Below, one piece after another: positions 1 through 9,187 of a stretch of DNA of 64,000 nt. Source of the stretch: Anisakis pegreffii. Taxonomy: Eukaryota > Nematoda > Chromadorea > Rhabditida > Anisakidae. The notes under the pieces were generated by a model. That model made no database searches. It was not told the origin of the DNA and saw only the letters and a program-made list of their open reading frames with translations. The stretch covers positions 1 to 64,000 of the forward strand of contig JAPYMA010000926.1 in NCBI GenBank assembly GCA_035041965.1. The letters are read 5' to 3'. Numbering within the stretch: position 1 is the first letter of the stretch; each line of letters starts with the position of its first letter. The position numbers were made by a program, and so were the translations under genes.

Positions 1-657
1 TACCACAAATGTATTTATTTATTCATTTTGGATATTAATCATTGTTGTCAAGATTGTGAACTTTTTTGTATGGGATGTGTTAGGGTGAAGGAGGGATGCG
101 GCACGTAATGACCCGCTTAACTCTGGAGCCAGAGGTAGGGACTTGGACTGGCCCATTCCACCTAATTGAAATTTTTTCATTTTGTGCATCCCGTCATTTC
201 CTCCAATGTTGACTCTATTACGTAAATGCATGTTGGACTCTAGCATGGTACTAGCACATTTGCTGATAGTTGACTTAGCTTGGCATAGAATTGATGCGAA
301 TTAGCCTGACAGTAACTTGACTTAGCTTGACATTTGACTTAGCATTAAAAGTTTGAGATTGACTGGCCTCGACTTAAACCTGGCTTTCAGCTTCTTACGT
401 AGGTTCCAATTGACGTAGACGTGAATTGATTAGGCTTTGACTTGACATAATGAAATGTTAGTTCAACCTGACTATGAAACACATTAGCATGCGATTTAAA
501 GGATGTTTAGTTATATGTACAGTCTGACACAGTAACTCAGTACAGCCATGGCTGAGAAACAAGCTCCCGGAACTTATCGCTTCATAGAGATAGAGGTATC
601 ACATGAGAGATTAATTAGTTTGTTGCGGGAGGAGCTCTGACTGGTGTTGATAATAAC
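1..657. other. Gene-poor repeat region, left edge
   Basis: No convincing gene is visible. The stretch 270-345 contains three imperfect direct copies of a TTGACTTAGC-type word (270-286, 317-333, 334-345), and related TTGACT/TGACTT words recur up to about 450. A 30-codon ORF on the plus strand (548-640, start ATG GCT GAG) has no recognisable similarity and no splice context, so it is not called as a gene. Confidence 0.5.
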
Positions 658-1428
658 TGCACTGGCATATGATAACAAGAAAAGTATCCCTCTAAAAGTG
701 AGTTTCACTAACGTAGGGTATGAATCGCCTTATGAAGTTAGCGGTAGGTCTGGAAAGTTCGCCTGGACCACTCATCCTGTAGAGTCGAGTTGCTGTATGG
801 GTGACTCGAAGACCTTCTCCCTCGTAGTGTTATTTAGTGACAGTTAGGCTGTGTTGCAATGATAGATTGTATGTAGCCAATGGTCATATAAAAAATGCAA
901 ATTTTGATTGCGTGGGTGATCCCAACCCGTCGAGCTGCCAACAAGAGGGGCTAAGTTTAGGTAAATGCGAGAGGCGTTCCCCGCCTACCGGCAGTCCCGG
1001 CGAATCGGGGAGAAACAACTTGAAATATGCTAGCGATATTTACCCGAGTATCGCTAGCATTCATTCTTCGGAACATATTACGGGTGTTCCCGGCCCGGGA
1101 AAGGCGCCGATTTGACCGGGGATAGGGAATGCGCGTAAGTTGGTCTGAGTAGTGTCTTCGGGCATTTGCTCAAGTAACGGGGGTTCCCGGACCCACCGTG
1201 CGCTCTTTCCCTTAACAGGGGAGAATTGTTATCGGGTTGACCATTGGCTGCACACATGAAATCATTTCACTCAGTTTGAATGTTGTTAAATGCATTATAA
1301 GGGGAAATCTCTCAGGTGTTTGTGGTTACTCGCCGAAGCTTATCTATTACCTAGTGTCATGATGGCATTCATACACTTCTATGATGCAATCCTTATGTCC
1401 CTTGCCAGTGCAGTTATTGTCTGTCATA
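658..1428. repeat. Duplicated unit, copy 1 (interrupted)
   Basis: This segment matches 1517-1862 in two blocks: about 658-848 with 1517-1698, and about 1275-1428 with 1705-1862. Long near-identical runs cover the GAATCGCCTTATGAAGTTAG region and the GGGGAAATCTCTCAGG region. Relative to copy 2 it carries about 426 extra bases (849-1274). A short foldback, GAGTC pairing with GACTC, lies near 783-806. The function is unknown. It has no intact ORF shared between copies, so it looks like a non-coding repeat. Confidence 0.8.
849..1274. mobile_element. Candidate MITE-like insertion with inverted ends
   Basis: The insert interrupts copy 1 of the duplicated unit and is absent from copy 2. Its ends are inverted repeats: TGTAGCCAATGGTCA at 872-886 pairs with TGACCATTGGCTGCA at 1238-1252 (14 of 15). 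Weaker inverted similarity continues outward to about 849 and 1274. The interior is clearly GC-richer than its surroundings. It holds a perfect 12-bp hairpin (ATGCTAGCGATA, 1027-1038, with its complement at 1049-1060, loop of 10). No transposase is present, and no clear target duplication was seen, so the exact ends are inferred. Confidence 0.5.
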
Positions 1429-1516
1429 GATGCTAGTAAGGCACTTGATGACTTTAAGAAATACAGCCGAATGGGAGAAGAGGCATTATCGGTTATTTAG
1501 CTTTGTTTTGAATAGC

Positions 1517-1862
1517 TACACTGGCATATAAGAAAAAAATATCTCTATAAAACTGAGTTCCATGAATGTAGGGTATGAATCGCCTTATGAAGTTAGCGGT
1601 AGGTCTGGAAAGTTCGCCTGGACCACTCATCCTGTAGAGTCGAGTTGCTAAGTGGTGACTCGAAGAACGTCTTCCTCGTAGTGCTGTTTGATAACAGCTG
1701 GAGTAAAGTTCCAATGTTATTAAACGCGTTATGAGGGGAAATCTCTCAGGTGTTTGTGGTTACTCGCCGAAGCTTATCTATTAGCTAGTGTCATGACGGC
1801 ATTCATACACATTTATGATGCTATCCTTATTTCCCTTGCCAGTGCAGTTATTGTCCGTCGTA
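1517..1862. repeat. Duplicated unit, copy 2 (uninterrupted)
   Basis: This is the second copy of the unit at 658-1428, without the 426-bp insert. It gives the empty-site comparison: the sequence passes directly from a GTGCTGTTTGATAACAG-like segment to the TGTTATTAAACGCG segment. Divergence between copies is modest and includes single-base changes and small indels. No coding capacity is shared between copies. Confidence 0.8.
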
Positions 1863-2731
1863 AGTGGTAATAAGGTACCTCATAAGTCATCGTTTATCTC
1901 TTCAATAACTGACCAGTTTCGAGAGCGTATATCTCGGGCTAGGGTTGAACTGGATTACTGTGGTTTGATCTGTGCACAGAGGTTAGAATTTTCTCTTAAC
2001 TGCTAGTACAGTGTCTTCTCAGGCTTGGAATAAATTGATGTGTAAGTTATAAGGATAGTTAGTGGTTTTGAAGTAGGGTTGTCCGGAAAACATCATGAAA
2101 TTCTCTCAAATTTTTTCATTCGAGCACCCAGTTAATAAGATAGTAACTGAAAGCGAGGTAGCATCCCTCGAATAGCTCTTATACCTTATAAAGAAACATT
2201 GGATGACCTGAGTCGAGTTTCACTTATTATTAGCTTGACTTGACCTCAGATTATTTTTGAGTTGAACCGAAATGACAGCAGATGACTCGATTCCATTTCG
2301 TTTTCAAGTTATTCTGTCAGAATTTGTTCGTGTTATGCTGTTTCGGATTGTGCGATTGGATATGAGCATTCAAATCTATTATTAATGTGAATATTTGTTT
2401 GATTATCGCGTTGCTGTTGAAGTTGCTTGTGTAATTATTTCGCGTTGTTGTTTATGTGATTGTTTCGTGCGGGCATCACCTCTCGTTGATCACTATCGCG
2501 TTTTTGATGCTGTCACGCCAGGCATAATGGGGGAGACACTGCTAGGCATGGTTTGGTAGTGTTCTATGAGCGAGATAAAATAGCAAAGTGCATAGGCACC
2601 CTGCTCGAAGCCCCCGAGTACGATTCGATGTCACATGTTAGGGTCAGGCTCGAGTTTGATGCTCTTTCCTGGAAGTAAGCTCATAACTTTGCTAAGATTG
2701 GGATAAATTTGAGAATACCAATGGTGCGTGG
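1863..2731. other. Intergenic, nothing recognised
   Basis: I see no gene, RNA or clear repeat in this stretch. ORFs are short and lack splice context. Confidence 0.5.
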
Positions 2732-2990
2732 CGTGACAGCTGCATAAGTGTTTTTCCAAGTGTTACCACACATTACACCGAAAATCTACAGGCTATCGGT
2801 ATCTTCAGTTTTAACGAGTTTAGAATTGTTGTGATGGCCGCTATTGTAGTTTAGTGCCAATAAGTTTATAGGAATTCAACTGCTTATAGGTTGTGATTTT
2901 ACTACGATTGCTTGCATCGTAGTTAGAAAAGAAAAACTTGAAACTGAAGGGGTTTTCGAACTATCAATTTGAGAAGCAATTGCAACACAC
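2732..2990. repeat. Dispersed repeat, copy A
   Basis: This segment aligns with 3564-3756. Shared blocks include GTTACCACACATT and the run around TTGAAACTGAAGGGGTTTTC. Copy A has 67 extra bases (about 2811-2877) relative to copy B. It contains a perfect 7-bp hairpin, CTACGAT/ATCGTAG with loop TGCTTGC (2902-2922). The core word GATTGCTTGCATCGT also occurs at 52836-52850. No coding capacity is evident. It is likely part of a dispersed repeat family. Confidence 0.75.
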
Positions 2991-3563
2991 TGTTTGAGAT
3001 GAAACAATATATGACTGGAATGACCAATCAAAGCTTCAGGAAAATTTCGTGAGAAGATCGTCACACATGTTTTAGGCATACTAAAACAAATCTGGAGGAG
3101 TGAATTAGATGGTTTTGAAAAATATGATGGTGTGACACTCGATTAGGATGACGGATTCGCTTCAAAGGAAACTGAGTTTATGAGAAACAATCCTTCAAAT
3201 GTCGTTTAGTACAGAATGGGATTAGAGAAGCAACAACGAATAGAGCATTTATAGTGTGACGTTTAATGTATGCTAGAGTAAATCTCACGTTCAATAAGCT
3301 TGAATGAGCATCAATCCTTGATAATTGGAGATATCCACTGAAAAAGCTGCCGTCTTTGACTTTTGCTCAATTTTTTCATTTGTGTAGAGTATGTATTTGT
3401 CATCGAAAAAACCTTCATTTCTCCTCGGACGCTATGGATATCGAAATCTTGGACAGCGTCTGGACAGCGCTTCTGATTTTATGTGCTCATCTTTCTTTCT
3501 ATCAAATAAGAAATGAGTGAGGTAATTCGTGAGCGTAGCCACACAAGAACTATGTTGTGTGAC

Positions 3564-3756
3564 GTGACAGTTGCATAAATGTTTTTCCACGTGTTACCAC
3601 ACATTGCACCGAAAATTCACAAGCTATCAGTATCCTCGGTATCAACTGCCGTATAGGTTGCCATTTTACCACGATTGCTTGCATCGTAGTTAGAAAGGAA
3701 AAACTTGAAACTGAAGGGGTTTTCGAAATATCAATTTGAGAAGCAATTGCAACACA
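3564..3756. repeat. Dispersed repeat, copy B
   Basis: This is the shorter partner of 2732-2990, in the same orientation, lacking an internal 67-bp block. The hairpin region (about 3669-3689) is retained with one stem base changed. Confidence 0.75.
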
Positions 3757-4842
3757 AGGGGTTTTTGAACTATGGAACCATGGAAATTGAAATAGTGAAT
3801 TGCTGAAGCTGAACGTCACTACATCCTCTTCCTTAGTAAGAGCCTTGGAAACGTCAGGTCACTCCACCCAGCAGCTAGTAAGAACACCATCGATGACAGG
3901 ATTACCACGCAGCTAGAGCTTTCATACTCATGAAACCCGGGAATTTTCTTAAATTTAAAAACAAGCAGAACGGAAAAGCACATCCCACTACGAATACCTT
4001 ACCTCGAATATTCACATTCCAGTTCCAAAATAGAACCGATTAATAATACTCCTAATAATAAACATAACTAGAATGCTCCGTGGATTTTTCGTATTTTAGC
4101 GCTCTCAATTCACTGAACACTCTAAAATCAGGCCTTTCAGTTATCAGCAAGACGTATCCTCTAATTCAAACTGCCATGAAATCGCAAGGATCGAAATCGC
4201 CTTTCGCAATCTTTTGCTTTCAACTTTCGATTAAATATTTTGTACCGTTTTGCTCCTCGACTTCGATACTTCACCCGAATGTTCTACAACCGACCGTTAC
4301 TGGGAACAGAGGATGAAAAAACTGCAAAATTAAATTTCCTGCATAATATAATTACAATTCGCTAATACTCCCACTGATTATTTACCGACTGATGTAACGC
4401 AAAATGTAACACAGACAACGTTCGAGGTTTCTGAAGATTTATGTTGACAGGAATCATCTTATTAGCGATAATAACAATATACAGTTATAATAATAATGTA
4501 TAATATTGATTTGACAGTAACAATGATAAAATTAAAAAATCGCTTCATAAAACACAAAATGAGAAGACAACATAACCAATACATATGCAACATCAAACAG
4601 AAATGACAAATTCTGATATTTACGACGAGCATGTGTGGAAGCTAATATTCAATTCTATTCATTTCAACAACAATATAATTCAAGAAATGAACAGAAACAA
4701 CGTTCTATTAAACAAAACGAACAAAGAAAAGCACCAAACTATATGCTGTCTTATTTGAAGAGAATATCTCCAAAATTTACAACAACGTGCAAATCCCTAG
4801 AAAATGAATTCGTTGCTTTCAATCGTATTTAGAAGAAGGTTG
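3757..4842. other. Intergenic, AT-rich
   Basis: AT-rich sequence with only short unsupported ORFs. Nothing else is recognised. Confidence 0.5.
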
Positions 4843-5061
4843 TGTCGCGAAGTCCGCGAGTCAAATCCTCCATAAATTTATAAATAATAGAGTTAAATTA
4901 GTGAAATAATTAATGACATTCAAATGTCATTTTAAGCAAATCTCCAAACTAGTAATAAATACGTAAACAGTGATCAATCAAATAACGGTCCCAAAAACCG
5001 TTTGAACAGCAGGACAATTGGAGCAATACACGTATTGAGATCAGCTCGTTGTCTTCAAGGA

Positions 5062-5186
5062 ACAAATCTACGCACCACAGCCGGTTATTGTAACCTGGAT
5101 CTTCTAAATGGAATTTGTCGGAAAACAAATCTACGCACCACAGCCGGTTATCGTAACCTGGATCTTCTAAATGTAATTTGTCGGAA
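5062..5186. repeat. Tandem 62-bp duplication inside the LTR
   Basis: Two adjacent near-identical units run from AAATCTACGCACCACAG to AATTTGTCGGAA. They lie upstream of the LTR TATA box, so they may be a duplicated enhancer-like (U3) block. An ORF that spans them is repeat-derived and not a gene. Confidence 0.8.
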
Positions 5187-5244
5187 CAGCACGCAGTTCC
5201 GAATCAACAAGGGTATAAATACAATCGCATGGATCAGTGAAACC

Positions 5245-6049
5245 ACTTCTCCTCCTAACTCCTACTCCACCGAGGAGTCGTCAGACCGAGGAGTCGTCAG
5301 ACTCCTCCTGCTTCTACAACAACAAGGAGTCGCCAGTCTGCTAACAATACAACGACAACTGCGCTACGATAATCAACGACTGACCCAACGACATAAGATG
5401 AACGGATACTCTATCCGTTATCTTGTCATCACCTTCAACGAGGAGCCGTCACCTTCCCTTTTGCACAACCTATCCCCATCAATCATTTTCTCACTTTGTA
5501 TAATATAACCTTACATCATTATCATCACATTGTTAAATAAAATCCTACTACTCGTTCCCTCGTTACCGCACCACACAACGCCACTCATCAACATAAGATT
5601 TGTCGTCGAGAACAAATCTTTCCTAAATTTATTCTTCTCGACATCAGCTCTTCTCCTCCTAACTCCTACTCCACCGAGGAGTCGTCAGACCGAGGAGTCG
5701 TCAGACTCCTCCTGCTTCTACAACAACAAGGAGTCGCCACTCTGCTAACAATACAACAACAACTGCGCTACGACAATCAACGACTGACCCAACGACCTAA
5801 GATAAACGGATACTCTATCCGTTATCTTGTCATCACCTTCAACAAGGAGTCGCCACTTTCCCCTTTGACATAATCTGTCGCCGTAAATCAACTTTACACC
5901 TCATACTGTATCTATTTGCCCTTATCCAATAAAATTATCTTATTATTCGTGCTCTTGTTACCGCACTACAACGCCTCTCAACAACTTAAGATTTGTTGTC
6001 GAGAACAAATCTTATCATCAATCGTTCTTATTTATTACTCTTCTCGACA
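5245..6049. repeat. Tandem ~400-bp duplication inside the LTR
   Basis: Two copies (about 5245-5643 and 5644-6049) each run from TTCTCCTCCTAACTCC to TTCTCGACA. Each contains doubled GGAGTCGTCAGA words, an AATAAA signal, and an 8-bp hairpin AGATTTGT/ACAAATCT (5596-5603 with 5612-5619; 5989-5996 with 6005-6012). The LTR therefore has a duplicated 3' half with two potential polyadenylation sites. Confidence 0.85.
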
Positions 6050-6270
6050 GTTGTTTTCATAGATGTGAATTGATTAGATTTGAGATTGATGAGAATTACG
6101 TTGATCATTTATTGTTACAAGGTTATAGAGTAGTGGACAGTTTGATGCAGCCATTTAACCCCGGAGGTGCTACTCCTGTTGGTTGCATTAACTGTGGGCG
6201 TGGCTAGTTACCGTAGTCACTTATCCCCGTAGCTACTGCACATAAATTTTATAGAACAGTTCCGCCTACA

Positions 6271-6640
6271 TGAGGAGATATAGCTATTTTCTTAATGTTA
6301 TCTCAAGCAATAGGGGTTATCATATTTAGGCCTAGCGTACCCTCAAGTTCACCCAGTAACACATGAATTTCTGTGCACCGTTCGATTCCTCAGAACCTCT
6401 AGTTTCAGAATATCATATATTTAGCTGACTGAGTAATAATGATTAGATGAGGAGATATAGCTATTTTCTCAATGCTATAGGATTTGTCATCTTCGAGCTT
6501 ACCGTACTTTCAGGTTTGCTCAGTAACACATGAATTTTTGTATACCATTCGATTGAGCGGAACCTCCAGATTCAGAAAAAACATATAGTTTGTTGACCAA
6601 TTCTGCTTTCTTGAGGAGATATGGCTATTTTCATAAAGCT
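6271..6640. repeat. Diverged tandem repeat, ~170-bp unit
   Basis: The word TGAGGAGATATAGCTATTTT recurs at 6271, 6448 and (as ATGGCTATTTT) 6612, giving periods of 177 and 164 bp. Further matches inside the units include CAGTAACACATGAATTT and ATTCGATT. It is a short tandem repeat of about 2.1 copies. No coding signal is visible. Confidence 0.75.
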
Positions 6641-6699
6641 GTTTCAACAACAAGCGCAAAGGCGCTCATTCACATACGTTCTATCACTACAGATCAATA

Positions 6700-7899
6700 T
6701 CAATACGTTACTATAGCTCTATAGAGGTTACGTTTAGCCCTAGTGGATAAATAGTTCAGAGTGGTATGGTGCAGAAAATTTCGGCTGAATCTAACGAGCC
6801 TTTGTGAGGAACTTGTTCCAGTATCTGAATGTGTTGCTGTTTATTGTTGTTGTAATGGTGGCAAAAGCAATGTGTTGGTTGAACCGTTGTTGATAAAATG
6901 TTCTTTTGACTATTTGAGTAGCTTGCATTTGTGACGCGTAGTGCAGTGTATAACGTTTTTGGTTTCGCAGTTGTAAGTGCGGTGCAAGCTTGAATATTTT
7001 TATTTTGGTAACTGTCGTGGTGATCATCCATGGATCTTTGTCAATAAACTTACGGTTGTGCAAGTAAGGTTTTATAGTGATGTGGCTCGATTCATAGTGA
7101 TCAAAACAACGAGCACCTTTCCAGTCTCTGAGCATATGTTACACCTTCGAAGAGTCAGCATAATCTGCGAAAATGAGTGTAATCCGTCGACAACATACAT
7201 ACTTACTTTTCTGAAGTTAATTACAAGTCCAAGTCAATTGCACCTACTTTTCTGGAGTCAATTTCAAGTTCGGTTGGAATGGTTATCTCTTCCCTTTCAT
7301 TCGAAGCACAGTAATTGGAGAAACGAACTTTAAAAATTATCGTTCTTACATGTGCCTATTAAGTACATAAATTCGTCCCCTTTTTCACGGATAAAGGGAC
7401 GGATTTTATCCTCAGTAATTTGTTTTGTTGAAGTTTACTGATTTGTTACGATAACGATTGATCCAGATGCTTCTTGATGTTTGTGAGGTGATGACTGATT
7501 TGTGAGGAGGAATATCACTATGCATTCGCATTTGGCGATACCGGATATGCACTTGATGAAATGTTGTAAAGAGTCATCATAACGGATCAACATTCACTAT
7601 TCGATTCTTAATTCACTGTTAATTTTATTCCAACAGTTTTAATTTATGTGCTATTCTATTCCAACAGTTCTTTGTAAAACATGTTACATTTGAATTTATG
7701 TCAACTCCTGCTACAAGTACAGCCTTAACTGTTTCGGAACCACCAATACTGTCATCTCATATGAACACTCGTATCTCATACGTGTAACCGCGCATGTAAC
7801 TCGGTTCCCTCATCGTTGAGAAATAATCAGTGAAATTGAAAGTTCAAGCGTTGTCAAATATTTTGATACATGTTAAAATGAAACAAAACAAAATACTCG
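6700..7899. other. Intergenic, overlapping unsupported ORFs
   Basis: ORFs of 91-118 codons overlap on both strands (6756-7333) but show no family motif, splice structure or supporting context. A weak foldback (about 7370-7404, a TCGTCCC arm against GGGACGGA) is present. Nothing else is recognised. Confidence 0.45.
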
Positions 7900-8117
7900 G
7901 GTAATCTTGCATTTAAGGTCAGTAAAATCAAAACAGCATTTCGTTCGTTCACATTCGCAGTTGGTAAGCCTAAGCTCAAGCCTAAGCCTAGGCTTAAGCC
8001 TAAGCCTGAGCCTAAGCCTAAGCCTAAGCCTAAACCTAACTACACCACACACTTAACTGCAAATGTGAACGAACGAAATGCTGTTTTGATTTTACTGACC
8101 GTAAATGCAAGATTACC
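7900..8117. repeat. Telomere-like array inside 63-bp inverted arms
   Basis: The left arm 7900-7962 and right arm 8055-8117 are reverse complements at 61 of 63 positions. Between them, 7968-8039 is exactly twelve hexamers in phase: seven are GCCTAA and the rest differ by one or two bases. GCCTAA is the complement of TTAGGC, the known nematode telomere repeat. The whole forms a large potential hairpin with a telomeric loop. It could be an interstitial telomere remnant, a foldback element, or the scar of a break-repair event. Confidence 0.9.
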
Positions 8118-9187
8118 AATACTCGTTCCGTCAAAAAGTTTGCTTGTCGTTATTCATCGCTATCTGCTGTTGTTTGCTGTTATTTATCGCACGACAAAAA
8201 ATGCAGATTCCTATGAAAAATGTCCCATTAAAATGTTCGTTGAATTTACTAGATTTAATAATTTGAACTAAAGTATTCAATAATCATGATAAATATAGCA
8301 AAACAGCACAACTATACTAAAAAATTTATACCTATGAGCGAGCAATCGCAAACAATTTGTTTCATGACAGAAATATGCGAAATGACGACGTTATGCTATG
8401 AGCATTGTTCAAGAAAGCAATTTCAGAAAAAAAGAAGGCAATCAAACACGATATGGATAATCAAATCGATAACACTAATCAAACACCATAAAACGACAAT
8501 GATGCAAAGCGATTGAACATTATGCACTAGAATGTTAGCGACAATCGTTGACGCATGAATGTCACCTATCCGAAGTGATTTGGCCCAACTTTTCTAAATC
8601 TTTTTCATGAGATGAACAAACGGCTTATGTTGAAGCTGCTGAAGTCAATGAAGATCTAGGCTGAATTTAAGCAATAACAGAATACTGTATTTGTCGGTAC
8701 TCTGTTAAAAATTAATTATGTGAGGATGGATAATTTTTCAGCAAATAAATCTTTGTGTTAAAATGGATGAGGAATAACAGTTTTAGTGCATAGAAAAGCA
8801 CAATAAAGTGACAACTGATTAACACAATCATAGAAAATAAAACTGCATCAACTACGAGAGACTATAAAATTACGAGACCAAAACAAATCGTCTGGGTGAA
8901 GTTGAAAGCAATGACTGTTGTCAAGTGAAAGAGCCGCTACATACGTCTTACAGATAAAACCTATCAAAGAGTATTCGTACAATAACTCGATTGATCAGTA
9001 CAAAAAACAAGCTATGAAATGTCAACAAAATGAGGTAGTTAAACAAATGTGAATCACATTTATGCGTTTCAAAATGGAGCACCTAGACGAGGAGATAAAT
9101 GAAATAACACCGCAAAAACGAATGAATAGGCAAACAACACATATCAATCCATCATCATCTACAATTGCGAAGCAGGGCTCATCCATA
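8118..9187. other. 3' flank of the carrier gene
   Basis: AT-rich intergenic sequence. Small ORFs (8065-8271 overlaps the inverted arm; 8286-8516; 9062-9271 overlaps the carrier's last exon) have no support. It probably includes the 3' untranslated region of the minus-strand carrier gene. Confidence 0.5.

Larger units (their letters stand above)
4839..6053 (+). mobile_element. Solo LTR with GTTG target duplication
   Basis: A 1207-bp LTR-like sequence (4843-6049) starts TGTCG and ends CGACA, a perfect 5-bp terminal inverted repeat. It is flanked on both sides by GTTG (4839-4842 and 6050-6053), as expected of a 4-bp target-site duplication. Inside are a TATA-box-like GGTATAAATAC (about 5211-5221) and AATAAA signals (about 5536 and 5930), in the order expected for promoter and polyadenylation on the plus strand. 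No gag/pol or second LTR is present nearby, so it is a solo LTR left after recombination. A 4-bp duplication would suit several LTR superfamilies, including BEL/Pao, but the family cannot be assigned without internal sequence. Confidence 0.8.

Noticed and set aside
837..1115. 92-codon ORF with many Cys/Gly/Pro
   Set aside because: It starts in the duplicated unit and crosses the inverted end of the candidate element. No zinc-knuckle or known domain is present, and it is absent from the other copy.
5002..5508. 168-codon ORF
   Set aside because: It lies wholly inside the solo LTR and is built from its tandem duplications.
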